From: Liolophura sinensis
Lineage: Eukaryota > Mollusca > Polyplacophora > Chitonida > Chitonidae
Length of the DNA stretch: 64,000 nucleotides
Assembly: GCF_032854445.1 (NCBI RefSeq)
Contig: NW_027017956.1
Coordinates: 496,001-560,000 of the forward strand
Reading direction: 5' to 3'
The translations under genes and the position numbers were made by a program. Below the pieces are notes generated by a model, which searched no databases, had not been told where the DNA came from, and saw nothing but the letters and a program-made list of their open reading frames with translations. Each line of letters opens with the position of its first letter. Position 1 is the first letter of the stretch. Shown here in pieces: positions 24,747 to 39,167 of the stretch.

Positions 24747-27560
24747 CGACAAACATGCAAGATGAAGATTGTAATCGACATAATAGCATGTTCAGTTACA
24801 AAATGAACATTGTAATCATTGTAATAGCATGTTAAGTTACAAAGTGAACATTGTAATCCTTATAATTGCATGTTCAGTTACAAGATGAACATTGTAATCA
24901 TTATAAAAACATCATCAGCTGCAAGGTGAACATTGTAATCAGTATACAAGCATGCTCAGTTGCAAAATGGACATTGTAATCATTACAATAGCATATTCAG
25001 TTACAAGATGAACATTGTAATCATTATAATCATGTGCTCAGTTACAAGGTGAACATTGTAATCATTACAATAGCGTGCTCAGTTACAAGATGAACATTGT
25101 AATCATTATAAAAACATGCCCAGTTACAAGATGAACATTGTAATAGTTAGAATAGCATGATCAGTTACGAAGTGAACATTGTAATCATTATAATAGCATG
25201 CTCAGTTGCAAGATAAACATTGTAATCATTATAATATCATTTTCAGTTACAAGATGAAGATTGTAATCGACATAATAGCATGTTCAGTTACAAGATGAAC
25301 ATTGTAATCATTGTAATAGCATGTTCAGTTACAAAGTAAACATTGTAATCATTATAATAGCGTCAACGGTTACAAAATCACCATTGTAATCAATATAATA
25401 GCATGCTCAGATACAAAATGAATATTGCAATTATTATATTAGCATATGTAGTTACAAGATGAACATTGTAATCATTATTATAGCATATGTAGTTACAAGA
25501 TGAACATTGTAATCATTATAAAAACATCATCAGTTACAAGGTGAACATTGTAATCAGTATAAAAGCATGCTCAGTTGCAAAATGGATATTGTAATCATTA
25601 CATTAGCATATTCACTTACAAGATGAACATTGTAATCATTATAATAATGTGCTCAGTTACAAGGTGAACAATGTAATCATTGTAATAGCATGTTCAGTTA
25701 CAAAGTGAACATTGTAATCCTTATAATTGCATGTTCAGTTACAAAGTGAACATTGTAATCATTATAAAAACATCATCAGTTGCAAGGTGAACATTGTAAT
25801 CAGTATACAAGCATGCTCAGTTGCAAAATGGACATTGTAATCATTACAATAGCATATTCAGTTACAAGATGAACATTGTAATCATTATAATAATGCGCTC
25901 AGTTACAAGGTGAACCATGTAATCATTGTAATAGCATGTTCAGTTACAAAGTGAACATTGTAATCCTTATAATTGCATGTTCAGTTACAAGATGAACATT
26001 GTAATCATTATAAAAACATAAACAGTTACAAGGTGAACATTGTAATCAGTATACAAGCATGCTCAGTTGCAAAATGGACATTGTAATCATTACATTAGCA
26101 TATTCACTTACAAGATGAATATTGTAATTATTATAATAACATCATCAGTTACAATGTAAACATTGTATTCATTATATTAGCTCGTTCACTTACAAGATAA
26201 ACATTGTAATCATTATAAAATCATGTTCAGCTACAAGGTGAACATAGTAATCATTTTAAAAACATGCTCAGTTGCAAGATGAAGATTGTAATCGACATAA
26301 TAGCATGTTCAGTTATAAGATGAACATTGTAATCATTATAAAAACATCATCAGTTGCAAGGTGAACATTGTAATCAGTATACAAGCATGCTCAGTTGCAA
26401 GATAAACATTGTAATCATTACATTAGCATATTCACTTACAAGATGAATATTGTAATCATTATAATAACATCATCAGTTACAAAGTAAACATTGTATTCAT
26501 TATATTAGCACGTTCAATTACAAGATGAACATTGTAATCATTATAAAAGCATGTTCAGTTACAAGGTGAACATTGTAATCATTATAATAAAATCATGCTC
26601 ATTTACAAGATGAACATTCTAATCATTATAATAGCATGTTCAGTTACAAGGTGGACATTGTAAGTATAAAAGCATGCTCAGTTGCAAAATGGACATTGTA
26701 ATCATTACATAAGCATATTTAGTTACAAGATGAATATTGTAATCATTATAATAACATTATCAGTTACAAAATGAACATTGTATTTAATATATTAGCACGT
26801 TCAATTACAAGATGAACATTGTAATCATTATAATATCATGCTCAGTTGCAAGATAAAGATTGTAATCGACATAATAGCATGTTCAGTTACAAGATGAACA
26901 TTGTAATCATTGTAATAGCATGTTCAGTTACAAAGTGAACATTGTAATCCTTATAATTGCATGTTCAGTTACAAGATGAACGTTGTTATCATTATAAAAA
27001 CATCATCAGTTCCTAGGTGAACATTGTAATCAGTATACAAGCATGCTCAGTTGCAAAATGGACATTGTAATCATTGCAATAGCATATTCAGTTACAAGAT
27101 GAACATTGCAATCATTATAATAATGTGCTCAGTTACAAGGAGAACATTGAAATCATTACAATAGCGTGCTCAGTTACAAGGTGAACATTGTAATCATTAT
27201 AAAAACATGCCCAGTTACAAGATGAACATTGTAATAGTTAAAATAGCATGCTCAAATACAAGATGAGCAATGTAATCATTATAATAGCATGCTCAATTAC
27301 AAGATGAAAATTGTAATTCGTATAATAGCATGCTCAGTTACAACATGAACATTGTAATCATTATAATAGCATGTTCAGTTACAAGATGAACATTGTAATC
27401 AGTATAATAGCATGCTCAGTTACAAAATTAATATTTTAATTATTACACTAGTATGCCCAGTTACAAGATGAACATTGTAATCAGTATAATAGCGTGCTCA
27501 GTTACAAGATGAGCAATGTAATCATTATAATAGCATGTTCAGTTACCAGATGAACATTGT
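24747..27560 (+). repeat. 41-bp satellite array, A5 to B6 (2,814 bp)
   Basis: Same monomer order as the A1-to-B2 and A3-to-B4 arrays, with a net gain of three bases near 26580-26595 (ATTATAATAAAATC). A CATTTACAAG variant follows. Confidence 0.95.
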
Positions 27561-28445
27561 AAGAATTATTTTTAGAATAAATCGCTTCCAAACTCTGGTA
27601 TATTCACCTTAGTTTAACTAAACGCCATCATATCGTATTTATGTTAATTACATGTAATATTGTAATAGGCATGTTCTTAAGTCAAATGGCCCTTTGTTAG
27701 ACTGTTTAGCCTTTCAAAACGGAAACTACAGGTATGCATATTTAAGAGAACTTAAGTTTGTCCTTTTTTAAAACCATTTTCTTCATTCCTCAATGAAAAA
27801 TACATGCATTGTTTCGCACCCCTATTTGCAGCGTACTGGCAATGGGCCAAATGTGTAGAATACGATATCTGTGAAATTAATCTGACTGCAATAAGATCAG
27901 AAAATTCGACCCCAATTCTTTGATGGTTTTCTCTGCGGTTTTTCTATATCGGGACTAGTCTTGCTGACAATGGTAACTGATGCTCGTCGGCAGGTACACG
28001 TACGTTAATGAGATCAATAACTTTGTCTCTTTCTTTCAGGACAAATATGTAACTTATTAAACTAACGGTTTTGACAGATAAATGTAACAGCTCTGTGATC
28101 TCATCATGTTAGAAATGAAATAACAAATGCGATATAGACGTACTTGAGCTCCTAATATGTTTTTTCCAGAGTGCTTACGGTGGACTTCGTTTGGATTCTG
28201 TGAGGGTTTTGATAGGTCTGTTATATGTTAATTGTGGATTACTGAAAACTCGCTCCAGTAATATTATATGTACAGACATGTTTGCTTAAAGCCTTCCTTT
28301 CACTAGGAAATAAAATAGCCTGAGTAGGAGCCTTGTCAGGTGGGGTTATGTATGGGAGGACTAAGGTTTGCCTGAAGTGAAAGACATAGGTACAGTAAAT
28401 GGCGCAGAGACATACATGTCTTTACAGATAAATGTTATCTGATCG
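27561..28445 (+). repeat. 885-bp core, copy 6 (B subtype)
   Basis: B markers, CTGCGGTTTTTC and a private GCTCCAGTAAT near 28252-28262. Both short-frame positions are stopped (TTTGATGG, AACTGATGC). It lies exactly 11,607 bp from copy 8. Confidence 0.9.
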
Positions 28446-28457
28446 TCAGTTGCACAG

Positions 28458-28819
28458 ACCGGCCCGGATAGCACAGTTGGTAGAGCGTCCGCTTCGGGAC
28501 CGGTAGATCCAGGATCAATCCTTGGTCGAGTCACACCTAAGACTTTAAAAGAGGAAGTTGTAACTTCCTCGTTTGGCGTTCAGCATGAAGGGTATAGTGC
28601 AACGACTGGTTGACCCGTTTCAGCATAATGGCTCGGGCGGGGCGGCTTACTTGCCTTCGGTAAGTCGTCTCAGTGATGCAGCACTAAATAAAAGAGCGGT
28701 GAAAATCCGTCCTGCAACAAGGAGGCACATTACACGTGCATGCACCCTAATGATTCCTTCGTCGTCATATGACTGAAAAATTGTTTAGATACGACGTTAA
28801 ACCCCAAGCACTCACTCAC
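28458..28819 (+). mobile_element. tRNA-derived SINE, copy 6 (B subtype)
   Basis: 362 bp with all B markers. Target-site duplications are at 28446-28457 and 28820-28831. Confidence 0.88.
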
Positions 28820-28831
28820 TCAGTTGCACAG

Positions 28832-31800
28832 CGACATACATACAAGATGAAGATTGTAATCGACATAATAGCATGTTCAGTTACAAAATGAGCATTGTAA
28901 TCATTGTAATAGCATGTTAAGTTACAAAGTGAACATTGTAATCCTTATAATTGCATGTTCAGTTACAAGATGAACATTGTAATCATTATAAAAACATCAT
29001 CAGCTGCAAGGTGAACATTGTAATCAGTATACAAGCATGCTCAGTTGCAAAATGGACATTGTAATCATTACAATAGCATATTCAGTTACAAGATGAACAT
29101 TGTAATCATTATAATCATGTGCTCAGTTACAAGGTGAACATTGTAATCATTACAATAGCGTGCTCAGTTACAAGATGAACATTGTAATCATTATAAAAAC
29201 ATGCCCAGCTACAAGATGAACAATGTAATAGTTAAAATAGCATGATCAGTTACGAAGTGAACATTGTAATCATTAAAATATCATTTTCAGTTATAAGATG
29301 AAGACTGTAATCGACATAATAGCATGTTCAGTTACAAGATGAACATTGTAATCATTGTAATAGCATGTTCAGTTACAAAGTAAACATTGTAATCATTATA
29401 ATAGCGTCAACGGTTACAAAATCACCATTGTAATCAATATAATAGCATGCTCAGTTACAAAATGAATATTGCAATCATTATATTAGCATATTTCATTACA
29501 AGATGAACATTGTAATCATTATTATAGCATATGTAGTTACAAGATGAACATTGTAATCATTATAAAAACATCATCAGTTACAAGGTGAACATTGTAATCA
29601 GTATAAAAGCATGCTCAGTTGCAAAATGGATATTGTAATCATTACATTAGCATATTCACTTACAAGATGAACATTGTAATTATTATAATAATGTGCTCAG
29701 TTACAAGGTGAACAATGTAATCATTGTAAAAGCATGTTCAGTTACAAAGTGAACATTGTATTCCTTATAATTGCATGTTCACTTTCAAAGTGAACATTGT
29801 AATCATTATAAAAACATCATCAGTTGCAAAGTGAAAATTGTAATCAGTATACAAGCATGCTCAGTTGCAAAATGGACATTGTAATCATTACAATAGCATA
29901 TTCACTTACAAGATGAACATTGTAATCATTATAATAATGTGCTCAGTTACAAGGTGAACAATGTAATCAATGTAATAGCATCTTCAGTTACAAAGTGAAC
30001 ATTGTAATCCTTATAATTGCATGTTCTGTTACAAGATGAACATTGTAATCATTATAAAAAGTAAACAGTTTCAAGGTGAACATTGTAATCAGTATACAAG
30101 CATGCTCAGTTGCAAAATGGACATTGTAATCATTACATTAGCATATTCACTTGCAAGATGAATATTGTAATCATTATAATAACATCATCAGTTACATAAG
30201 CATTGTATTCATTATATTAGCTCGTTGACTTACAAGATAAACATTGTAATCATTATAAAAGCATGTTCATTTACAAGGTGAACATAGTAATCATTTTAAA
30301 AACATGCTCAGTTGCAAGATGAAGATTGTAATCGACATAATAGCATGTTCAGTTACAAGATGAACATTGTAATCTTTATAAAAACATCATCAGTTGCAAA
30401 GTGAACATTGTAATCAGTATACAAGCATGCTCAGTTGCAAGATAATCATTGTAATCATTACATTAGCATATTCAGTTACAAGATGAGTATTGTAATCATT
30501 ATAATAACATCATCAGTTACAAAATGAACATTGTATTCATTATATTAGCACGTTCAATTACAAGATGAACATTGTAATCATTATAATATCATGCTCAGTT
30601 CCAAGATGAAGATTGTAATCGACATAATTGCATGTTCAGTTACAAGATGAACATTGTAATCATTGTAATAGCATGTTCAGTTACAAAGTGAACATTGTAA
30701 TCCTTATAATTGCATGTTCAGTTACAAGATGAACATTGTAATCATTATAAAAACATCATCAGTTCAAAGGTGAACATTGTAATCAGTATACAAGCATGCT
30801 CAGTTGCAAAATGGACATTGTAATCATTGCAATAGCATATTCAGTTACAAGATGAGCAATGTAATCATTATAATAGCATGCTCAATTACAAGATGAAGAT
30901 TGTAATTCGTATAATAGCATGCTCAGTTACAACATTAACATTGTAATCATTATAATAGCATGTTCAGTTACAAGATGAACATTGTAATCAGTATAATAGC
31001 ATGCTCAGTTACAAAATTAATATTTTAATTATTACACTAGTATGCCCAGTTACAAGATGAACATTGTAATTAGTATAATAGCATGTTCAGTTACAAGATG
31101 AAGATTGTAATCGACATAATAGCATGTTCAGTTACAAGATGAACATTTTAATCATTGTAATAGCATGCTCAGTTACAAAGTGAACATTGTAATCATTATA
31201 AAAACATCATCAGCTGCAAGGTGAACATTGTAATCAGTATACAAGCATGCTCAGTTGCAAAATGGACATTGTAATCATTACAATAGCATATTCAGTTACA
31301 AGATGAACATTGTAATCATTATAATCATGTGCTCAGTTACAAGGTGAACATTGTAATCATTACAATAGCGTGCTCAGTTACAAGATGAACATTGTAATCA
31401 TTATAAAAACATGCCCAGTTACAAGATGAACATTGTAATAGTTAAAATAGCATGATCAGTTACGAAGTGAACATTGTAATCATTATAATAGCATGCTCAG
31501 TTGCAAGATAAACATTGTAATCATTATAATATCATTTTCAGTTACAAGATGAAGATTGTAATCGACATAATAGCATTTTCAGTTACAAGATGAACATTTT
31601 AATCAATGTAATAGCATGCTCAGTTACAAAGTAAACATTGTAATCATTATAATAGCGTCAACGGTTACAAAATCACCATTGTCATCAATATAATAGCATG
31701 CTCAGTTACAAAATGAATATTGCAATTATTATATTAGCATATGTAGTTACAAGATGAACATTGTAATCATTATTATAGCATATGTAGTTACAAGATGAAC

Positions 31801-34800
31801 ATTTTAATCATTATAAAAACATCATCAGTTACAAGGTGAACATTGTAATCAGTATAAAACCATGCTCAGTTGCAAAATGGATATTGTAATCATTACATTA
31901 GCATATTCACTTACAAGATGAACATTGTAATCATTATAATAATGTGCTCAGTTACAAGGTGAACAATGTAATCATTGTAATAGCATGTTCAGTTACAAAG
32001 TCAACATTGTAATCCTTATAATTGCATGTTCAGTTACAAAGTGAACATTGTAATCATTATATAAACATCATCAGTTGCAAGGTGAACATTGTAATCAGTA
32101 TACAAGCATGCTCAGTTGCAAAATGGACATTGTAATCATTACAATAGCATATTCAGTTACAAGATGAACATTGTAATCATTATAATAATGCGCTCAGTTA
32201 CAAGGTGAACCATGTAAACATTGTAATAGCATGTTCAGTTACAAAGTGAACATTGTAATCCTTACAATTGCATGTTCAGTTATAAGATGAACATTGTAAT
32301 CATTATAAAAACATAAACAGTTACAAGGTGAACATTGTAATCAGTATACAAGCATGCTCAGTTGCAAAATGGACATTGTAATCATTACATTAGCATATTC
32401 ACTTACAAGATGAATATTGTAATCATTATAATAACATCATCAGTTACAACATAAGCATTGTATTCATTATATTAGCTCGTTCACTTACAAGATAGACATT
32501 GTAATCATTATAAAAGCATGTTCAGTTACAAGGTGAACATAGTAATCATTTTAAAAACATGCTCAGTTGCAAGATGAAGATTGTAATCGACATAATAGCA
32601 TGTTGAGTTATAAGATGAACATTGTAATCATTATAAAAACATCATCAGTTGCAAGGTGAACATTGTAATCAGTATACAAGCATGCTCAGTTGCAAGATAA
32701 ACATTGTAATCATTACATTAGCATATTCACTTACAAGATGAATATTGTAATCATTATAATAACATCATCAGTTACAAAGTAAACATTGTATTCATTATAT
32801 TAGCTCGTTCAATTACAAGATGAACATTGTAATCATTATAAAAGCATGTTCAGTTACAAGGTGAACATTGTAATCTTTATAAAATCATGCTCAGTTACAA
32901 GATGAACATTCTAATCATTATAATAGCATGTTCAGTTACAAGGTGGACATTGTAAGTATAAAAGCATGCTCAGTTGCAAAATGGACATTGTAATCATTAC
33001 ATAAGCATATTTAGTTACAAGATGAATATTGTAATCATTATAATAACATCATCAGTTACAAAATGAACATTGTATTCAATATATTAGCACGTTCAATTAC
33101 AAGATGAACATTGTAATCATTATAATATCATGCTCAGTTGCAAGATAAAGATTGTAATCGACATAATAGCATGTTCAGTTACAAGATGAACGTTGTAATC
33201 ATTGTAATAGCATGTTCAGTTACAAAGTGAACATTGTAATCCTTATAATTGCATGTTCAGTTACAAGATGAACGTTGTTATCATTATAAAAACATCATCA
33301 GTTCCTAGGTGAACATTGTAATCAGTATACAAGCATGCTCAGTTGCAAAATGGACATTGTAATCATTGCAATAGCATATTCAGTTACAAGATGAACATTG
33401 CAATCATTATAATAATGTGCTCAGTTACAAGGAGAACGTTGAAATCATTACAATAGCGTGCTCAGTTACAAGGTGAACATTGTAATCATTATAAAAACAT
33501 GCCCAGTTACAAGATGAACATTGTAATAGTTAAAATAGCATGCTCAAATACAAGATGAGCAATGTAATCATTATAATAGCATGCTCAGTTGCAAGATAAA
33601 CATTGTAATCATTATAATATCATTTTCAGTTACAAGATGAAGATTGTAAGTGACATAATAGCATGTTCAGTTACAAGATGAACATTGGAATCATTGTAAT
33701 AGCATGTTCAGTTACAAAGTAAACATTGTAATCATTATAATAGCGTCAACGGTTACAAAATCACCATTGTAATCAATATAATAGCATGCTCAGTTACAAA
33801 ATGAATATTGCAATTATTATATTAGCATATGTAGTTACAAGATGAACATTGTAATCATTATTATAGCATATGTAGTTACAAGATGAACATTTTAATCATT
33901 ATAAAAACATCATCAGTTACAAGGTGAACATTGTAATCAGTATAAAAGCATGCTCAGTTGCAAAATGGATATTGTAATCATTACATTAGCATATTCACTT
34001 ACAAGATGAACATTGTAATCATTATAATAATGTGCTCAGTTACAAGGTGAACAATGTAATCATTGTAATAGCATGTTCAGTTACAAAGTGAACATTGTAA
34101 TCCTTATAATTGCATGTTCAGTTACAAAGTGAACATTGTAATCATTATAAAAACATCATCAGTTGCAAGGTGAACATTGTAATCAGTATACAAGCATCCT
34201 CAGTTGCAAAATGGACATTGTAATCATTACAATAGGATATTCAGTTACAAGATGAACATTGTAATCATTATAATAATGCGCTCAGTTACAAGGTGAACAA
34301 TGTAATCATTGTAATAGCATGTTCAGTTACAAAGTGAACATTGTAATCCTTATAATTGCATGTTCAGTTATAAGATGAACATTGTAATTATTATAAAAAC
34401 CTAAACAGTTACAAGGTGAACATTGTAATCAGTATACAAGCATGCTCAGTTGCAAAATGGACATTGTAATCATTACATTAGCATATTCACTTACAAGATG
34501 AATATTGTAATCATTATAATAACATCATCAGTTACAAAGTAAACATTGTATTCATTATATTAGCACGTTCAATTACAAGATGAACATTGTAATCATTATA
34601 AAAGCATGTTCAGTTACAAGGTGAACATTGTAATCTTTATAAAAACATGCTCAGTTACAAGGTGGACATTGTAAGTATAAAAGCATGCTCAGTTGCAAAA
34701 TGGACACTGTAATCAATACATAAGCATATTTAGTTACAAGATGAATATTGTAATTATTATATAAACATCATAAGTTACAAAATGAACATTGTATTCATTA

Positions 34801-35569
34801 TATTAGCACGTTCAATTACAAGATGAACATTGTAATCATTATAATATCATGCTCAGTTGCAAGATAAAGATTGTAATCGACATAATAGCACGTTCAGTTA
34901 CAAGATGAACATTGTAATCATTGTAATAGCATGTTCAGTTACAAAGTGAACATTGTAATCCTTATAATTGCATGTTCAGTTACAAGATGAACGTTGTAAT
35001 CATTATAAAAACATCATCAGTTCCTAGGTGAACATTGTAATCAGTATACAAGCATGCTCAGTTGCAAAATGGACATTGTAATCATTGCAATAGCATATTC
35101 AGTTACAAGATGAACATTGCAATCATTATAATAATGTGCTCAGTTACAAGGAGAACATTGAAATCATTACAATAGCGTGCTCAGTTACAAGGTGAACATT
35201 GTAATCATTGAAAACATGCCCAGTTACAAGATGAACATTGTAATAGTTAAAATAGCATGCTCAAATACAAGATGAGCAATGTAATCATTATAATAGCATG
35301 CTCAATTACAAGATGAAAATTGTAATTCGTATAATAGCATGCTCAGTTACAACATGAACATTGTAATCATTATAATAGCATGTTCAGTTACAAGATCAAC
35401 ATTGTAATCAGTATAATAGCATGCTCAGTTACAAAATTAATATTTTAATTATTACACTAGTATGCCCAGTTACAAGATGAACATTGTAATCAGTATAATA
35501 GCGTGCTCAGTTACAAGATGAGCAATGTAATCATTATAATAGCATGTTCAGTTACCAGATGAACATTGT
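28832..35569 (+). repeat. 41-bp satellite array, B6 to A7 (6,738 bp)
   Basis: Same length as the B8-to-A9 array. It has three blocks. The first (to about 31080) carries CACTTTCAAAG and AAAAGTAAACAG variants. The second restarts near 31090 and contains CAGCTGCAAGG at about 31211 without a cassette. The third restarts near 33570. Marker monomers TCCTAGG lie near 33303 and 35029. No gene is seen. Confidence 0.93.
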
Positions 35570-36454
35570 AAGAATTATTTTTAGAATAAATCGCTTCCAA
35601 ACTCTGGTATATTCACCTTAGTTTAACTAAACGCCATCATATCGTATTTATGTTAATTACATGTAATATTGTAATAGGCATGTTCTTAAGTCAAGTGGCC
35701 CTTTGTTAGACTGTTTAGCCTTTCAAAACGGAAACTACAGGTATGCATATTTAAGAGAACTTAAGTTTGTCCTTTTTTAAAACCATTTTCTTCATTCCTC
35801 AATGAAAAATACATGCATTGTTTCGCACCCCTATTTGCAGCGTACTGGCAATGGGCCAAATGTGTAGAATACGATATCTGTGAAATTAATCTGACTGCAA
35901 TAAGATCAGAAAATTCGACCCCAATTCTTTGATGGTTTTCTCTACGGTTCTTCTATATCGGGACTAGTCTTGCTGACAATGGTAACTGATGCTCGTCGGC
36001 AGGTACACGTACGTTAATGAGATCAATAACTTTGTCTCTTTCTTTCAGGACAAATATGTAACTTATTAAACTAACGGTTTTGACAGATAAATGTAACAGC
36101 TCTGTGATCTCATCATGTTAGAAATGAAATAAAAAATGCGATATAGACGTACTTGAGCTCCTAATATGTTTTTTCCAGAGTGCTTACGGTGGACTTCGTT
36201 TGGATTCTGTGAGGGTTTTGATAGGTCTGTTATATGTTAATTGTGGATTACTGAAAACTCGCTCCACTAACATTATATATACAAACATGTATGCTTAAAG
36301 CCTTCCTTTCACTAGGAAATAAAATAGCCTGAGTAGGAGCCTTGTCAGGTGGGGTTATGTATGGGAGGACTAAGGTTTGCCTGAAGTGAAAGACATAGGT
36401 ACAGTAAATGGCGCAGAGACATACATGTCTTTACAGATAAATGTTATCTGATCG
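35570..36454 (+). repeat. 885-bp core, copy 7 (A subtype)
   Basis: A markers (AAAAAATGCG, ATATATACAAACATG). Both short-frame positions are stopped. With copies 9 and 12 it forms an A subgroup marked by CAGTTATGC in the attached SINE. Confidence 0.9.
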
Positions 36455-36466
36455 TCAGTTGCACAG

Positions 36467-36836
36467 ACCGGCCCGGATAGCACAGTTGGTAGAGCGTCCG
36501 CTTCGGGACCGGTAGATCCAGGATCAATCCTTGGTCGAGTCACACCTAAGACTTTAAAAGAGGAAGTTGTGACTTCCTCGTTTGGCGTTCAGCATGAAGG
36601 GGGATAGTGCAACGACTGGTTGACCCGTTTCAGTATAATGGCTCGGGCGGGGCGGCTTACTTGCCTTCGGTAAGTCGTCTCAGTTATGCAGCACTAAATA
36701 AAAGAGCGGTGAAAATCCGTCCTGCAACAAGGAGGCACATTAAACGTGCATGCACCCTAATGATTCCTTCGTCGTCATATGACTGAAAAATTGTTGAGTA
36801 CGACGTTAAACCCCAAGCACTCACTCACTCACTCAC
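36467..36836 (+). mobile_element. tRNA-derived SINE, copy 7 (A subtype)
   Basis: 370 bp with the longer ACTC tail, as in copy 5, but with the CAGTTATGC variant of copies 9 and 12. Target-site duplications are at 36455-36466 and 36837-36848. Confidence 0.88.
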
Positions 36837-36848
36837 TCAGTTGCACAG

Positions 36849-39167
36849 CGACAAACATGCAAGATGAAGATTGTAATCGACATAATAGCATGTTCAGTTA
36901 CAAAATGAACATTGTAATCATTGTAATAGCATGTTAAGTTACAAAGTGAACATTGTAATCCTTATAATTGCATGTTCAGTTACAAGATGAACATTGTAAT
37001 CATTATAAAAACATCATCAGCTGCAAGGTGAACATTGTAATCAGTATACAAGCATGCTCAGTTGCAAAATGGACATTGTAATCATTACAATAGCATATTC
37101 AGTTACAAGATGAACATTGTAATCATTATAATCATGTGCTCAGTTACAAGGTGAACATTGTAATCATTACAATAGCGTGCTCAGTTACAAGATGAACATT
37201 GTAATCATTATAAAAACATGCCCAGTTACAAGATGAACATTGTAATAGTTAAAATAGCATGATCAGTTACGAAGTGAACATTGTAATCATTATAATAGCA
37301 TGCTCAGTTGCAAGATAAACATTGTAATCATTATAATATCATTTTCAGTTACAAGATGAAGATTGTAATCGACATAATAGCATGTTCAGTTACAAGATGA
37401 ACATTGTAATCATTGTAATAGCATGTTCAGTTACAAAGTAAACATTGTAATCATTATAATAGCGTCAACGGTTACAAAATCACCATTGTAATCAATATAA
37501 TAGCATGCTCAGTTACAAAATGAATATTGCAATTATTATATTAGCATATGTAGTTACAAGATGAACATTGTAATCACTATTATAGCATATGTAGTTACAA
37601 GATGAACATTTTAATCATTATAAAAACATCATCAGTTACAAGGTGAACATTGTAATCAGTATAAAAGCATGCTCAGTTGCAAAATGGATATTGTAATCAT
37701 TACATTAGCATATTCACTTACAAGATGAATATTGTAATTATTATAATAACATCATCAGTTACAATGTAAACATTGTATTCATTATATTAGCTCGTTCACT
37801 TACAAGATAAACATTGTAATCATTATAAAAGCATGTTCAGCTACAAGGTGAACATAGTAATCATTTTAAAAACATGCTCAGTTGCAAGATGAAGATTGTA
37901 ATCGACATAATAGCATGTTCAGTTATAAGATGAACATTGTAATCATTATAAAAACATCATCAGTTGCAAGGTGAACATTGTAATCAGTATACAAGCATGC
38001 TCAGTTGCAAGATAAACATTGTAATCATTACATTAGCATATTCACTTACAAGATGAATATTGTAATCATTATAATAACATCATCAGTTACAAAGTAAACA
38101 TTGTATTCATTATATTAGCACGTTCAATTACAAGATGAACATTGTAATCATTATAAAAGCATGTTCAGTTACAAGGTGAACATTGTAATCTTTATAAAAT
38201 CATGCTCAGTTACAAGATGAACATTCTAATCATTATAATAGCATGTTCAGTTACAAGGTGGACATTGTAAGTATAAAAGCATGCTCAGTTGCAAAATGGA
38301 CATTGTAATCATTACATAAGCATATTTAGTTACAAGATGAATATTGTAATCATTATAATAACATCATCAGTTACAAAATGAACATTGTATTCAATATATT
38401 AGCACGTTCAATTACAAGATGAACATTGTAATCATTATAATATCATGCTCAGTTGCAAGATAAAGATTGTAATCGACATAATAGCATGTTCAGTTAAAAG
38501 ATGAACATTGTAATCATTGTAATAGCATGTTCAGTTACAAAGTGAACATTGTAATCCTTATAATTGCATGTTCAGTTACAAGATGAACGTTGTTATCATT
38601 ATAAAAACATCATCAGTTCCTAGGTGAACATTGTAATCAGTATACAAGCATGCTCAGTTGCAAAATGGACATTGTAATCATTGCAATAGCATATTCAGTT
38701 ACAAGATGAACATTGCAATCATTATAATAATGTGCTCAGTTACAAGGAGAACATTGAAATCATTACAATAGCGTGCTCAGTTACAAGGTGAACATTGTAA
38801 TCATTATAAAAACGTGCCCAGTTACAAGATGAACATTGTAATAGTTAAAATAGCATGCTCAAATACAAGATGAGCAATGTAATCATTATAATAGCATGCT
38901 CAATTACAAGATGAAAATTGTAATTCGTATAATAGCATGCTCAGTTACAACATGAACATTGTAATCATTATAATAGCATGTTCAGTTACAAGATGAACAT
39001 TGTAATCAGTATAATAGCATGCTCAGTTACAAAATTAATATTTTAATTATTACACTAGTATGCCCAGTTACAAGATGAACATTGTAATCAGTATAATAGC
39101 GTGCTCAGTTACAAGATGAGCAATGTAATCATTATAATAGCATGTTCAGTTACCAGATGAACATTGT
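36849..39167 (+). repeat. 41-bp satellite array, A7 to B8 (2,319 bp, twelve monomers lost)
   Basis: Same order as the other A-to-B arrays, but it jumps near 37691-37729 from the block ending ATTCACTTACAAGATGAA to a second block that begins with the same words. That removes 492 bp, exactly 12 x 41. The GTGCCCAG variant near 38814 is shared with the A9-to-B10 array. Confidence 0.93.

Larger units (their letters stand above)
23468..35569 (+). repeat. Higher-order repeat unit 3 (A5 - array - B6 - array)
   Basis: 12,102 bp. Its first part (A5, array, B6) is the sister of the first part of unit 1, at an offset of about 23,160 bp. Its second part is the sister of the B8-to-A9 interval in unit 4. 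Confidence 0.8.
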
